A DNA stretch of 64,000 nt from assembly GCA_963828415.1 (NCBI GenBank), contig CAWHEI010000009.1:372001-436000 (forward strand). The letters run 5' to 3'. The notes below the pieces were generated by a model that made no database searches, was not told the origin of the DNA, and saw only the letters and a program-made list of their open reading frames with translations. Below are positions 7,554 through 15,753 of this stretch, piece after piece. A program made the position numbers and the translations under genes. Positions within the stretch are counted from its first letter, which is position 1, and the number at the start of each line of letters is the position of its first letter. The stretch is from Sva-07 sp963828415 (GTDB lineage Bacteria; Actinomycetota; Acidimicrobiia; Acidimicrobiales; Ilumatobacteraceae).

Positions 7554-7856
7554 TCAGCGCACGGGGCCGACGTCGGAGATCGTGTACTTCTTGACGTCCA
7601 TGCCGGCGACGGGAATGTCGGCCATCTTGGCTTGGAACTCCGCCATGTGAGGGGCGACGAAGTGCAGGTCGAGCGCGGCCTGGTCGTCCCACAGTTCGAA
7701 CAGCAGGGTGCGGTTGGCGTCGTCGGGGTCCGGGGAGAACACGTACTCGCGGCAGCCCGGCTCGCTGTGGGTGGCTGCCACCATCGGAGCGACGGCGGTG
7801 AGGAGCGCATCGCGAGCGCCGTCCTCGGTGGTGATGGAACCGGCGATGATCAGCAT
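7554..7856 (-). CDS. Antibiotic biosynthesis monooxygenase-domain protein (YgiN-like)
   Basis: 100 residues of the dimeric alpha/beta-barrel fold. L-I-I-A-G-S-I-T is the first strand, then a helix ending in S-E-P-G-C-R-E-Y, and F-E-L-W-D-D-Q-A-A-L-D-L-H-F with the conserved W and H. E-P-G-C-x-x-Y and E-x-W/Y-x-x-x-x-A-x-x-x-H are the ABM-family landmarks. Members such as YgiN oxidise quinols without cofactor. It lies between smpB and ssrA with about 95 bp to smpB. A link with trans-translation is not expected. A link with the quinone-type operon nearby is possible but unproven. Confidence 0.82.
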   Translation of the reverse strand: MLIIAGSITTEDGARDALLTAVAPMVAATHSEPGCREYVFSPDPDDANRTLLFELWDDQAALDLHFVAPHMAEFQAKMADIPVAGMDVKKYTISDVGPVR

Positions 7857-7905
7857 GCTCGGACGGTAGCCGAGCGGCTTCCGGGCCCGTGCAGTCCCGC
7901 CTTCC

Positions 7906-7954
7906 GGGACGCTCGGGGCGCAGATCGGATCGTGGGACGCTCGGGGCGAAGATC
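7906..7954. repeat. Two-copy direct repeat at the smpB 3' end
   Basis: GGGACGCTCGGGGCG followed by (C/A)AGATC occurs at 7906-7926 and 7934-7954, 28 bp apart with one difference. The right copy includes most of the smpB stop codon. It looks like a short duplication of the end of the gene; no function is evident. Confidence 0.5.
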
Positions 7955-8471
7955 AGCGGTGGGCGTCGCCGTACTTGTTGGCGCGGTTGAATTCGGTCTG
8001 GATCTCGCGGTCGGCGTCGCGCTCGGCCATGTGCTGGCGCTTGTCGCCCTTGGTGCGTCCCTTCGCCAGCCCGATTTCGAGCTTGGCCCGACCGCCCTTC
8101 CAGTAGAGGCGCAGTGGGACGATCGTGAGGCTGCCCTGGGCAACCCGTTGGTCGAGCTTGTCGATCTCGGCCCGGTTGAGCAGCAGCTTGCGTTGGCGGT
8201 CGGGATCGTGCGCGCCGAACCCGATCGCGTTCGTGTACGGCGGGATGTGGATGCCGTCGATCCACATCTCCCCGCGCTGCACGCGGGCGTAACCCTCGGC
8301 GATCTGCGCGTTGCCCTCACGCAGGCTCTTCACCTCGCTGCCAGTCAGGACCATGCCGGCTTCGTAGGTGTCGAGGATGTCGTAGTCGCGATAGGCGCGC
8401 TTGTACGACGCGATCAGCTGGGTGCCGTCGCCCGTGCCCTTGTCCTTCTTGGTCTTCTTGCCCTTTGCCAT
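7953..8471 (-). CDS. smpB: SsrA-binding protein SmpB
   Basis: 172 residues. A lysine-rich N-terminal stretch precedes the SmpB OB-fold: Y-D-I-L-D-T-Y-E-A-G-M-V-L-T-G-S-E-V-K-S-L-R is the defining signature, followed by Y-A-R-V-Q-R-G-E-M-W and later K-L-L-L-N-R-A-E-I. The C-terminal basic tail with G-K-R enters the decoding centre in the family. SmpB binds tmRNA and delivers it to stalled ribosomes. The M-A-K-G-K-K start was chosen over an ATG eight codons upstream because M-A-K is typical and a GAGAGG site precedes it. ssrA lies downstream on the same strand. Confidence 0.95.
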   Translation of the reverse strand: MAKGKKTKKDKGTGDGTQLIASYKRAYRDYDILDTYEAGMVLTGSEVKSLREGNAQIAEGYARVQRGEMWIDGIHIPPYTNAIGFGAHDPDRQRKLLLNRAEIDKLDQRVAQGSLTIVPLRLYWKGGRAKLEIGLAKGRTKGDKRQHMAERDADREIQTEFNRANKYGDAHR

Positions 8472-8565
8472 GTCGTCGTGCCTCTCGGGGGACACGCAAC
8501 CCTACCGAGCGCGACCGGCGGGGGAGCCGGGAGTTCCGATGCCCGACGACCGACGGTCGGGCATC

Positions 8566-8571
8566 TACGTT
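8566..8571 (+). promoter_or_regulatory. -10 TACGTT, leaderless start of the hydrolase at 8579
   Basis: TACGTT, then 7 nt, then ATG. No Shine-Dalgarno sequence is visible. Confidence 0.4.
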
Positions 8572-8578
8572 CGGCGTC

Positions 8579-9472
8579 ATGAAGATTCGCAACGGCTCGA
8601 TCGAACTCCACGTCGCGGACGACGGGGACCCGGCGGCACCGCCGATATTGCTGCTCCACGGCATCACGTCGTTCGGAGGAACGTGGGACTGGATCGTTGC
8701 CGACCTCGCCGAGCGCTTCCGAGTCCTGCGGCTCGATTTTCGCGGCCACGGAGCGTCCGATCGCGCACCCGGCGAGTACTTCCCGGCCGGCTACGTGAGC
8801 GACGCCGTTGCTGCCATCGAGCAGGCAGCGGGTCAGCCGTGCGTGTTGATGGGCCACTCGCTCGGCGGAGCGACCGCCGCAGCCTTGACACAACAGCACG
8901 CCGACCTGGTCGTCGCCGCCGTGATGGAGGACCCGCCGCTCGGGCTGGCTGGAGTGCCGCAAGGTGACGCCGGGCAGGGCCACGGCAACGCACTGGAGGG
9001 CAACTCGCTGCTGGAGTCGTTCCGCGTGATCCGTCAGTCAGCGCCGCAACTGCAGGCGTCCGGAATCACCGTCGAGGTGTTGTCGGGAATCCTCGCCTCG
9101 GCGCCGACCGCCAGCGGCGGGACGTTTGGTGAACTGCTCCATCCCGACGGGATCGCATCGATGGCCGGATCGCTGTTGTCCGTCGACGCGAGCGTGCTCG
9201 ATCCCGTGCTCACCGGCACGATCCGTTCATTCCTGGACCCGGATGCTCCGTTCGAGTCGCCGTCGTTGATCGTCTGCGCCGACCCGGCCAAGCCCGACGC
9301 GGTCGCCGACCCGAAACTCGCCGAGCACTTCTCGACGATCTCGCCGGCGACGGAGTTCGTGGTGCTCGACGGTGCTGGCCACCTGATCCACGACGAACTC
9401 GCCTCGCGAGATCGATTCCGAAGCGCAGCGCTCGACTTCCTCGATCGCGTCGCCGCGGGCGCATCCGACTGA
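8579..9472 (+). CDS. Alpha/beta-fold hydrolase
   Basis: 297 residues. L-L-L-H-G-I-T-S-F-G-G-T-W forms the oxyanion region. L-D-F-R-G-H-G-A-S-D is the usual strand-helix after it, and M-G-H-S-L-G-G-A is the nucleophile elbow with Ser. The acid lies in the V-C-A-D-P strand, and the catalytic His is in D-G-A-G-H-L-I-H. These are landmarks of the alpha/beta-hydrolase 1 family (esterases, haloperoxidase-like enzymes, C-C hydrolases). It is cytoplasmic, with no signal peptide. A TACGTT box 7 nt before ATG suggests leaderless transcription. The substrate is unknown. Confidence 0.85.
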   Translation: MKIRNGSIELHVADDGDPAAPPILLLHGITSFGGTWDWIVADLAERFRVLRLDFRGHGASDRAPGEYFPAGYVSDAVAAIEQAAGQPCVLMGHSLGGATAAALTQQHADLVVAAVMEDPPLGLAGVPQGDAGQGHGNALEGNSLLESFRVIRQSAPQLQASGITVEVLSGILASAPTASGGTFGELLHPDGIASMAGSLLSVDASVLDPVLTGTIRSFLDPDAPFESPSLIVCADPAKPDAVADPKLAEHFSTISPATEFVVLDGAGHLIHDELASRDRFRSAALDFLDRVAAGASD

Positions 9473-9496
9473 GCGGGACCCGCCAGCGCCGCGCCG

Positions 9497-9502
9497 TATC
9501 CT
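9497..9502 (+). promoter_or_regulatory. -10 TATCCT, leaderless start of the JAMM protease gene
   Basis: TATCCT, then 7 nt, then GTG at 9510. No ribosome binding site is visible. Confidence 0.4.
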
Positions 9503-9509
9503 CGCCGTC

Positions 9510-9926
9510 GTGATCGAGATCTCCCGCTCTGCGTACGCACAGATGGTCGGCGCTGCGCTCGACGCCTACCCGCTGGAAGCGTGCGGGTTGATCGCCGGGC
9601 CGCCGGCGACCGGTGGGGGAGCGGGCGATCGGGCACCGGTCTTCTATCCGTGCGCCAACGTCGCCGAGTCGGCGCGGGTGTACACGATCGATCCGATGGA
9701 TCACCTGCGCGCCGAACGCGACGCGGACGATCGTGACTTCGAGATCAACGGTGTGGTGCACAGTCACACTCACTCCGAGCCGTACCCGAGCCCGACCGAT
9801 GTCGCCGCGGCGCCCGACCCGTCGTGGCATTACGTGATCATCAGCCTCAAGCGTGGCGCGCCCGAGGCTCGCAGCTACCGCATCGTCGGCGGTGAGATCA
9901 CCGAAGAGCCCATCGCGATCGTCTGA
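9510..9926 (+). CDS. mec: JAMM/MPN+ metalloprotease, Mec-like
   Basis: 138 residues with an intact JAMM zinc motif: the upstream Glu in Y-P-L-E-A-C-G-L, then H-S-H-T-H-S-E-P-Y-P-S-P-T-D (H-x-H plus S and D). Known relatives (Mec of Mycobacterium, Rv1334) cut cysteine off the sulfur-carrier protein CysO. A CysM-type synthase follows 253 bp downstream, as in the mec-cysO-cysM cluster. However, the carrier gene normally between them is not there; the gap holds inverted repeats instead. The function as CysO-Cys protease is therefore probable from context but lacks its usual partner in cis. Confidence 0.82.
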   Translation: MIEISRSAYAQMVGAALDAYPLEACGLIAGPPATGGGAGDRAPVFYPCANVAESARVYTIDPMDHLRAERDADDRDFEINGVVHSHTHSEPYPSPTDVAAAPDPSWHYVIISLKRGAPEARSYRIVGGEITEEPIAIV

Positions 9927-9969
9927 CCGGCGAGGCATGTCCCGCGCCGCCTTCGACCGGCACAGCGAG

Positions 9970-10013
9970 TTGTGTGAGCGACAACGCACTGCCTGCCGAT
10001 CGCCGCTCACACA
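9970..10013. repeat. Inverted repeat TGTGTGAGCG/CGCTCACACA, copy 1
   Basis: Perfect 10-bp arms at 9971-9980 and 10004-10013 with a 23-nt interior, just after the JAMM gene. A related copy follows about 20 bp on. It lies where cysO would be expected. Confidence 0.6.
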
Positions 10014-10029
10014 GATTCGGAGCACCCGG

Positions 10030-10076
10030 TTTGTGTGAGCGACGATGTCGACGTTGTGGATGTGGGCTCACACGAA
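10030..10076. repeat. Inverted repeat TTTGTGTGAGC/GCTCACACGAA, copy 2
   Basis: 11-bp arms with one mismatch at 10030-10040 and 10066-10076, sharing the outer GTGTGAGCGAC sequence with copy 1. The pair stands between mec and cysM. Confidence 0.55.
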
Positions 10077-10179
10077 CAGGGGTCGCGGGTGGACCGGAAA
10101 CTCGTTCGCCGGTACGATTCCTGACAGAAACCATCGGATTAGTCGGAATGCTTCCGCTCTGGCTGGTGTTGGGAGAATC

Positions 10180-11181
10180 GTGACGAACACTCTGAACCCG
10201 AATTTCACGATGCCAGGGCTCGTGAACGACAGCGTGCTCGACATGATCGGCAACACGCCGATGGTCGACGTGTCGAACCTCTCGCCCAATCCCGACGTGC
10301 GAATCCTCGCCAAGATGGAGATGCAGAACCCGTTCGGTTCGGTGAAGGATCGCATCGCCAAGTCGATGATCGAGACCGCCGAGAAGGAAGGGCGCTTGCT
10401 GCCCGGACAGACGATCCTCGAGCCGTCGTCCGGCAACACCGGCATCGCACTTGCGGCCATCGCCGGCATCAAGGGCTACCCGATCAAGATCATGATGCCG
10501 ACCAGCGTGTCGATCGAGCGTCGCCAGATGCTCGAGGTGTTCGGCGCCGAACTGATCCTCACGCCCGGCGAAGAAGGCTCGAACGGCGCGGTCGCCCGAG
10601 CGCTCGACCTGGCCGCCGAGCATCCCGACTGGTTCTTCCCGTATCAGTACGCCAATGACGCCAACCCGCGTGCGCACTACGAGGGAACCGGTCCCGAGAT
10701 CCTCCGTGACGTCCCCGAACTGACGCACTTCGTCGCCGGCCTCGGAACGAGCGGCACGCTGATGGGAGCCGGCCGGTACTTCAAGGAACAGAACCCCGAC
10801 ATCCAGATCATCGCTGTCGAACCCCCACTCGGTGAGCGAGTGGAGGGGCTGCGCAACATCGGTGAGGGCTACATCCCGCCGGTGTTCGAGAACTGGAACG
10901 GATTCGACATCCTCGACCGCAAGCGAGTCGTGCGGCCACGCGAATCGATCGAGTGGACACGCCGCCTCGTGCACGAATGCGGCATCTTCGCCGGGATCTC
11001 GGCGGGTGCCGCCCTCGCGGGCGCCGCCAAGGTCGCCAGCCAGATCGACACCGACGCCGACGGACCGGCCACGATCGTGTTCATCGTCTGTGACGGCGGT
11101 TGGAAGTACCTGTCCACCGGTGCCTACACCGACGACCTCGACGCGGCTGAAGCCAAGGCCGAAGAGATCATCTACTTCTGA
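10180..11181 (+). CDS. cysM: Cysteine synthase CysM (O-phosphoserine/CysO-dependent type)
   Basis: 333 residues of fold-type II PLP enzyme. N-P-F-G-S-V-K-D-R holds the PLP lysine (about residue 56). E-P-S-S-G-N-T-G-I is the substrate/phosphate loop, and the G-L-G-T-S-G-T-L stretch binds the PLP phosphate. An Arg in G-L-R-N (about residue 225) aligns by eye with the Arg that gives mycobacterial CysM its O-phosphoserine specificity. The C-terminal G-W-K-Y-L-S-T-G-A-Y is the CysM-type end. It makes cysteine from an activated serine and a sulfur donor, normally thiocarboxylated CysO. GGGAGAA precedes the GTG. It is downstream of the JAMM protease. Confidence 0.88.
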   Translation: MTNTLNPNFTMPGLVNDSVLDMIGNTPMVDVSNLSPNPDVRILAKMEMQNPFGSVKDRIAKSMIETAEKEGRLLPGQTILEPSSGNTGIALAAIAGIKGYPIKIMMPTSVSIERRQMLEVFGAELILTPGEEGSNGAVARALDLAAEHPDWFFPYQYANDANPRAHYEGTGPEILRDVPELTHFVAGLGTSGTLMGAGRYFKEQNPDIQIIAVEPPLGERVEGLRNIGEGYIPPVFENWNGFDILDRKRVVRPRESIEWTRRLVHECGIFAGISAGAALAGAAKVASQIDTDADGPATIVFIVCDGGWKYLSTGAYTDDLDAAEAKAEEIIYF

Positions 11182-11364
11182 ACGCGGTTGCCGCCCGGCC
11201 GGCGCCCGTGTGACGTGTGGCGCGATCGCCGTGCGCTGATCGACCGGTATGGTGCCGACGACGCGCCTCCGAGGCTGCGTCCCGGCAGCCGTCGCGCTGC
11301 CGCCATGGTCGGGATCCCACAACCCCGGCCGTCACATCCCAAACCCCTGAGAGAAGGCCCCCAA

Positions 11365-12174
11365 ATGCGTTCCAATTCCCGCGTCATCGCCGCCGCGCTC
11401 GCCGCCACGCTGCTCATCGCCGCATGCGGCTCCGACGACTCAGGTAGCGCTGACGGAGGCGGCGAGCCGACCGAGACCATCGCCGGCGTCGACACGACGC
11501 CGGACACGACCATGGACACGACGCCGGAGACCACGAGTGCGCCGACGTCGACTCCCGAGGAGACCCAGGACGTTGCGGCCGACACCGCTGCCGCCGAGGC
11601 AGCGCTGCTGACGATCGCCGACCTGCCTGCAGGTTGGACCGAGGCGTCGGCCGACGGCGATGTCGACGCAACGCTGGCAGCGAGCCTGGCGGCGTGTGTC
11701 GGCGTCGACGGCGATGTGATCTCGGCCGCCGATGCAACGGCGACGACCGACGGCTTCGTGGCACCCGACGGTACGGCAACGGTCAGCCAGCACGTCGGCG
11801 TGCTCGCCGTCGAGGGTGATGCTCGCACGGTCGTTGCGCTCACCGCCGAGCCCGCAGTACCTGCCTGCTTCGAGGCCGCCTACGCCGAGTTCGCCGCTGA
11901 GGCGCTGTCCGGCACCGTGGCCGAGGGTGCCCAGATCGGCGCCCCCGTGGTCTCCCGCTTGGCGGTGGGCTCCGTCGGCGACGCCACCCAGGCGATCCGG
12001 GTGACCGTTCCGGTGACCGGTGATCCGACCATCGCCGAGGTGACCATCGACCACGTGGTCGTGCGCAACGGCCGTTCCCTCACCACGATGACCTTCACGA
12101 GCACCGCTGCTCCGACCACCGTCGAGTCCATCGACGCGGTCACGGCAGTCGCCGCCGAGCGCCTGCCGGCCTGA
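11365..12174 (+). CDS. Secreted lipoprotein, unknown function
   Basis: 269 residues. A short basic start and hydrophobic stretch end in L-L-I-A-A-C-G, a clear lipobox with Cys about residue 20. A long Thr/Pro/Asp/Glu-rich linker (to about residue 75) follows, then a mixed domain starting L-L-T-I-A-D-L-P-A-G-W. That opening is common in actinobacterial lipoproteins related to sensor or LpqN-like domains. Two more Cys in the domain could form a disulfide. It is anchored outside the membrane. GAGAAGG before the ATG supports the start. I do not recognise a specific function. Confidence 0.75.
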   Translation: MRSNSRVIAAALAATLLIAACGSDDSGSADGGGEPTETIAGVDTTPDTTMDTTPETTSAPTSTPEETQDVAADTAAAEAALLTIADLPAGWTEASADGDVDATLAASLAACVGVDGDVISAADATATTDGFVAPDGTATVSQHVGVLAVEGDARTVVALTAEPAVPACFEAAYAEFAAEALSGTVAEGAQIGAPVVSRLAVGSVGDATQAIRVTVPVTGDPTIAEVTIDHVVVRNGRSLTTMTFTSTAAPTTVESIDAVTAVAAERLPA

Positions 12175-12181
12175 TCGCGCA

Positions 12182-12216
12182 GTGGGGCGCGGCGTCGACA
12201 CCGGCGCCGCGCCCAC
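12182..12216. terminator. GC-rich hairpin between convergent genes
   Basis: GTGGGGCGCGGCG at 12182-12194 pairs with CGCCGCGCCCAC at 12205-12216, a 12-bp stem with one bulged G and a loop of about 10 nt. It lies between the stops of the lipoprotein and the esterase, so it can serve both directions. There is no T-run. Confidence 0.5.
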
Positions 12217-12231
12217 CACGATCTGCTCGGC

Positions 12232-13260
12232 TCAGAGCGATGCGAAGCGCGCGATGCTCGCCGCTGTCTCGCGACTGATGTCCGGCAACACGGCGGTGAA
12301 CACATCCATCCCATGGCTGGTTCCCATGACCATGCGGCACTGGGCGGACACACCAGCCTCCAACAGCAGCCGGTAGAACTCGACGCCCTCGTCACGGAGC
12401 GGGTCGGCCTCGTTGACGCTGATGAACGTGCGCGGCAGGCCGGCGACGTCGTCGACGGTGGCGAACGACGGCCATGCCAAGGGATTCGCCGCCTCGAAGT
12501 GCTCGATGCCGTAGGCGATGGCTCCGCGGTTGTGATGGAGGTTGAGCAGGATTCCTTCGTTCTCGACCGACGACGGGAACCGGTCCTGTGGCCATCCACC
12601 AGCGATGTACGGACACAGCGCGTAGAGGCCGCTGACGATGCTGATGTCGCCGTCGCGCAGCAATCGCATGCCGGTCGCCAGCGTCAGATTGCCGCCGCCC
12701 GACTCGCCGGCGACGACGATCCGCTCGGCGTCGACCCCGAGGACTCCGGCTTGCGACACGAGCCATCGGAGGCCCGACACGCAGTCGTTCAGACCGGCCG
12801 GGAACGGTTCGACTTCGGGCACCGATGACGGCGTCACACAGTTGCGGAAATCGATCATCGCCACGGCCACACCCTGGGCAGCGAGCACTCGCGCCCACAC
12901 CCGGTACATCGCCCCGAAGGCGGAACCGTTCTGCATCCCGCCGCCGTGGATGTAGTACACGCAGGGGAGTGTCTCGTCGGATTCCGGCCGGACGAAGCGA
13001 ACCTTGATGGTGTTTGCATCGGGAGCGGAGACCACGTCGTGCGTCGTGATCGTCAGGCCCGTCGATGACGCGACCTGCTCGGTGTCGAGCGTGTCGTACA
13101 GCGCTTCCATCTTGTCGCGCAGCGCGATCGCCTTGGGGCTGTTGGAGATCTCGAGGAGTCGCTCGCGACTGTCGACATCGCCGAGCGCCGTCACCGGCAC
13201 GTTGCGCAACGCCCACTTCACCCGAGGGTCGAGTCGACGATCGTCGGCGATGGCCGCCAT
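12232..13260 (-). CDS. Alpha/beta hydrolase-3 esterase (hormone-sensitive-lipase type)
   Basis: 342 residues. Y-Y-I-H-G-G-G-M-Q-N-G is the H-G-G-G oxyanion motif of the HSL (bacterial family IV) group. V-A-G-E-S-G-G-G-N-L is its nucleophile elbow; the acid lies in E-A-D-P-L-R-D-E-G and the His in G-T-S-H-G-M-D. There is no signal peptide. It begins 2 nt after the stop of the upstream hydrolase gene on the same strand, so the two form a pair and may act on related esters. The ATG of M-A-A-I-A-D-D is preferred; frames upstream lie in the neighbour. Confidence 0.85.
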   Translation of the reverse strand: MAAIADDRRLDPRVKWALRNVPVTALGDVDSRERLLEISNSPKAIALRDKMEALYDTLDTEQVASSTGLTITTHDVVSAPDANTIKVRFVRPESDETLPCVYYIHGGGMQNGSAFGAMYRVWARVLAAQGVAVAMIDFRNCVTPSSVPEVEPFPAGLNDCVSGLRWLVSQAGVLGVDAERIVVAGESGGGNLTLATGMRLLRDGDISIVSGLYALCPYIAGGWPQDRFPSSVENEGILLNLHHNRGAIAYGIEHFEAANPLAWPSFATVDDVAGLPRTFISVNEADPLRDEGVEFYRLLLEAGVSAQCRMVMGTSHGMDVFTAVLPDISRETAASIARFASL

Positions 13261-13262
13261 CG

Positions 13263-14144
13263 TCAGAGCCCCTCGCCCCGAGCGGCGATGTTGAAGATGG
13301 CGTCGGCGATCTGGGGCCAGTACCGACGCGGAAGGTCGTGGCCCATCAGGCCGAACACGAGCAGGTCCGCGCCGGGTACCGCCTTGGCCGTTGCCTCGCC
13401 GCCCGACAGCGTGACCAACGGATCTTGACGACCGTGGACCACGAGCGTCGGCACGTCGAGCTGCTGGAGGCCCTCGGTGCGATCGCCGCTGGCAGCGATC
13501 GCTGCGATCTGGAACATCGTGCCGACCGGATGGAAGCAACGGTCGTACGACTCGGTGGCGATCCGTCGGGATTCCACCTCGTCGAACAGGTCGCCCGAGA
13601 TCAGTCGGCTGGTGTTGATGCTCGACTCGATCGCAGCGGCCCGGCCCTCGGGGGCCGGCGACAACAGCGCCATCATCGCCTCGGGATCCGGTTGGCCGAC
13701 CTCGGTGTGGCCGGTCGTCGACATGATGCTGGTGAGCGACAGCACCCGGTCGGGGTGCTCGATCGCGATCGTCTGCACGATCATTCCGCCCATCGACGCA
13801 CCGACGATGTGCGCAGCAGGGATCTCGAGCGCATCAAGCAGACCGACGGCGTCGGCGGCGAGTAGCGACAGCGTGTACGGCGCCTCGATCGGCTGGCCGG
13901 CGGCGAATGCGGCGTACATCGCCATCACGTCCGGTGGTGGCCCGTCAGTCTTGGTGGTCAGCCCGACGTCGCGGTTGTCGAAGCGGATCACGCGGAAGCC
14001 GCGATCGAGGAGTTCGGAGACGAATCCGGGCGACCACAGCGTCATCTGGGCGCCGAGACCCATCACCAGCAGCAGCGGTGGGGCGTCGGCGTCGCCGAAG
14101 CTCTCGTAGCAGATCTCGATGTCGTTGACGGGAATCGTGGGCAT
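13263..14144 (-). CDS. Alpha/beta hydrolase, RdmC/aclacinomycin-methylesterase-like
   Basis: 293 residues. M-G-L-G-A-Q-M-T-L-W-S-P-G-F, then R-V-I-R-F-D-N-R-D-V-G-L-T, and G-A-S-M-G-G-M as nucleophile elbow. The acid is in V-H-G-R-Q-D-P-L-V and His in G-L-M-G-H-D-L-P. The L-G-A-Q...W-P and F-D-N-R-D-V-G-L-(S/T) pair is characteristic of the RdmC-like methylesterase group, which removes methyl esters from polyketides; most genomic members have unknown substrates. It is transcribed first of a two-gene unit with the esterase below it. Confidence 0.84.
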   Translation of the reverse strand: MPTIPVNDIEICYESFGDADAPPLLLVMGLGAQMTLWSPGFVSELLDRGFRVIRFDNRDVGLTTKTDGPPPDVMAMYAAFAAGQPIEAPYTLSLLAADAVGLLDALEIPAAHIVGASMGGMIVQTIAIEHPDRVLSLTSIMSTTGHTEVGQPDPEAMMALLSPAPEGRAAAIESSINTSRLISGDLFDEVESRRIATESYDRCFHPVGTMFQIAAIAASGDRTEGLQQLDVPTLVVHGRQDPLVTLSGGEATAKAVPGADLLVFGLMGHDLPRRYWPQIADAIFNIAARGEGL

Positions 14145-14253
14145 CTCGAGATCATGTCAGGCGGCACCCGGACGGGACGATCCGCTCACGCGTGGACCGC
14201 GTCGTGCGGGGGCGGTCCGGGATCGAGCTGTCGGCATCTGCGACACTGGTTGT

Positions 14254-15687
14254 ATGAGCGACCCGAACGCGCCCGGATCGGTGCCCCCGACCCCGCCCTC
14301 CACTCCGCCGACACCCGGCCCGGCGGTGCCGCCGCCACCGGGGTCGCCGACGCTTCCTGACAGCGTTCCGACGCCGCCCGCTGGAGTTCCCATGCCACCG
14401 GATGGCGCCCCCACCCTGCCCGATGGTGCTCCGACGCTCCCGCAGGACGCTCCCTCGTACCCGGATGCGACCACGCAGATGCCGGTCACTGCCGCCGCCG
14501 GTGGCATTCCGCCGGGGACCCCGCCGAACACGGGCTACAGCGATCCGGTCGGCAAACAGCCGCCAACCCCGTGGTACAAGAAGCCAGGACCGCTGATTGC
14601 GGCTGTTGTCGTGATCGCGGCGCTCGCTGGCGGTCTTGCGTGGTTGTTCTTCGGCGGCGATGACGACGATCCGGCGGCGTCGGCGGAGTCCAGCTTGTTG
14701 GTGCTCGAAGTGACCGACGAGACCGGCACGCCCCTCGATGCAGGATTCATCGTCGACGTCACCGGCCCCGCCGGTGCCGAGACCGACTACTCCTGGATCC
14801 AGCCCGAATCGGCCGTCCCCGGCGACGTCGCAGGCGATTCGACCGGCTCGGACGGAGGAGTCGAGTTCGAATGGGAGCCGACCGGGGTCAGTTCCGACCC
14901 CAACACCTGGGCGGCCACCGTTTCGATGGCCCAGCAGATTCCGGCGGGATGGACACCGCCAGGCCCGATCGTCGACTGCGTCCTCGCTCGGCCCGACGTG
15001 CAGGACAGCGTGGTGTCGATGGCGGTCGAAGTCGACGTCCCCGACGCGGCGGCGGATCAGGTCGCCAACTACACGTTCCCGAACTATCAGTTCCTCGCCG
15101 GCGACACGGTGACGTGTCGTCTGTCGAGCGTCCGTCCGATCGAGACGACGACCACCACCTCCACGACGGTTCCTGAAACGACGACCACCGTTGCCGACAC
15201 GACGACCACGGTCGCCCCGGCAACGACGGTCCCCGTCGTCACGGTGCCGCCGCAACCCGAGGCAACGCTGTGGGACGTCATCCTCAACAGCCCCGACCTG
15301 AGCGAGCTGCGAGCTCTCGTCGAACTGGCCGGTCTGCAAGACGTGCTGTCCGATCCGAACGCGACGCTGACGCTTCTCGCGCCGAGCAATCAGGCGATCA
15401 CGACCGCCGCTGGTGGTGTCGGCGCTCCCGACTTCACGAACCCGGCAATCGTCGAGTCGGTGTTGTTGACCCATGTCGACAACACCCAGGCGCTGCTGAT
15501 CACCCAGCTCCTGGCCCTCGTGCCGCCCGAGTTCGTCGTGGTCAACCCCGGTCCGCACGAGATCGATGCAGCGGCGAACCCTCCGACGATCGGTGGTGCA
15601 CAGATCCTGGTCGCCGACATCGAGGCCGCCAACGGTGTCCTCCACGTCATCGACCAGGTGCTGCTCCCGCAGGTGCTTCCCGAGTGA
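14254..15687 (+). CDS. Membrane-anchored protein with extracellular fasciclin (FAS1) domain
   Basis: 477 residues. A Pro/Gly-rich cytoplasmic tail with P-D-G-A-P-T-L-type repeats (1-110) precedes one TM helix (about 112-133) and an acidic patch. An extracellular beta-rich domain (about 140-300) follows, then a Thr/Val-rich linker (about 305-340) and a C-terminal FAS1 domain. The FAS1 marks are T-L-W-D-V-I, L-T-L-L-A-P-S-N-Q-A-I and N-G-V-L-H-V-I-D-Q-V-L-L-P. FAS1 domains mediate adhesion. No enzymatic motif is seen. The gene ends 6 bp before a perfect 41-bp palindrome, likely its terminator. Confidence 0.82.
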   Translation: MSDPNAPGSVPPTPPSTPPTPGPAVPPPPGSPTLPDSVPTPPAGVPMPPDGAPTLPDGAPTLPQDAPSYPDATTQMPVTAAAGGIPPGTPPNTGYSDPVGKQPPTPWYKKPGPLIAAVVVIAALAGGLAWLFFGGDDDDPAASAESSLLVLEVTDETGTPLDAGFIVDVTGPAGAETDYSWIQPESAVPGDVAGDSTGSDGGVEFEWEPTGVSSDPNTWAATVSMAQQIPAGWTPPGPIVDCVLARPDVQDSVVSMAVEVDVPDAAADQVANYTFPNYQFLAGDTVTCRLSSVRPIETTTTTSTTVPETTTTVADTTTTVAPATTVPVVTVPPQPEATLWDVILNSPDLSELRALVELAGLQDVLSDPNATLTLLAPSNQAITTAAGGVGAPDFTNPAIVESVLLTHVDNTQALLITQLLALVPPEFVVVNPGPHEIDAAANPPTIGGAQILVADIEAANGVLHVIDQVLLPQVLPE

Positions 15688-15693
15688 TCGATT

Positions 15694-15734
15694 GACGGCG
15701 TACACGATGTGCCTGGCACATCGTGTACGCCGTC
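15694..15734. terminator. Perfect 41-bp palindrome (20+1+20)
   Basis: GACGGCGTACACGATGTGCC, a central T, and its exact reverse complement. It starts 6 bp after the FAS1 gene stop and ends just before the murI -10 box. There is no T-run. It belongs to the family of single-base-centre palindromes in this window. Confidence 0.65.
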
Positions 15735-15739
15735 GGCAA

Positions 15740-15745
15740 TAGGCT
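15740..15745 (+). promoter_or_regulatory. -10 TAGGCT of murI
   Basis: TAGGCT, then 8 nt, then GTG at 15754, immediately after the palindrome. This is consistent with a leaderless transcript. Confidence 0.4.
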
Positions 15746-15753
15746 GGCGAACC

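Noticed and set aside
10081..10180. Sulfur-metabolite riboswitch before cysM
   Set aside because: No SAM-, T-box- or other known core could be recognised in the leader of about 60 nt after a TACGAT hexamer.
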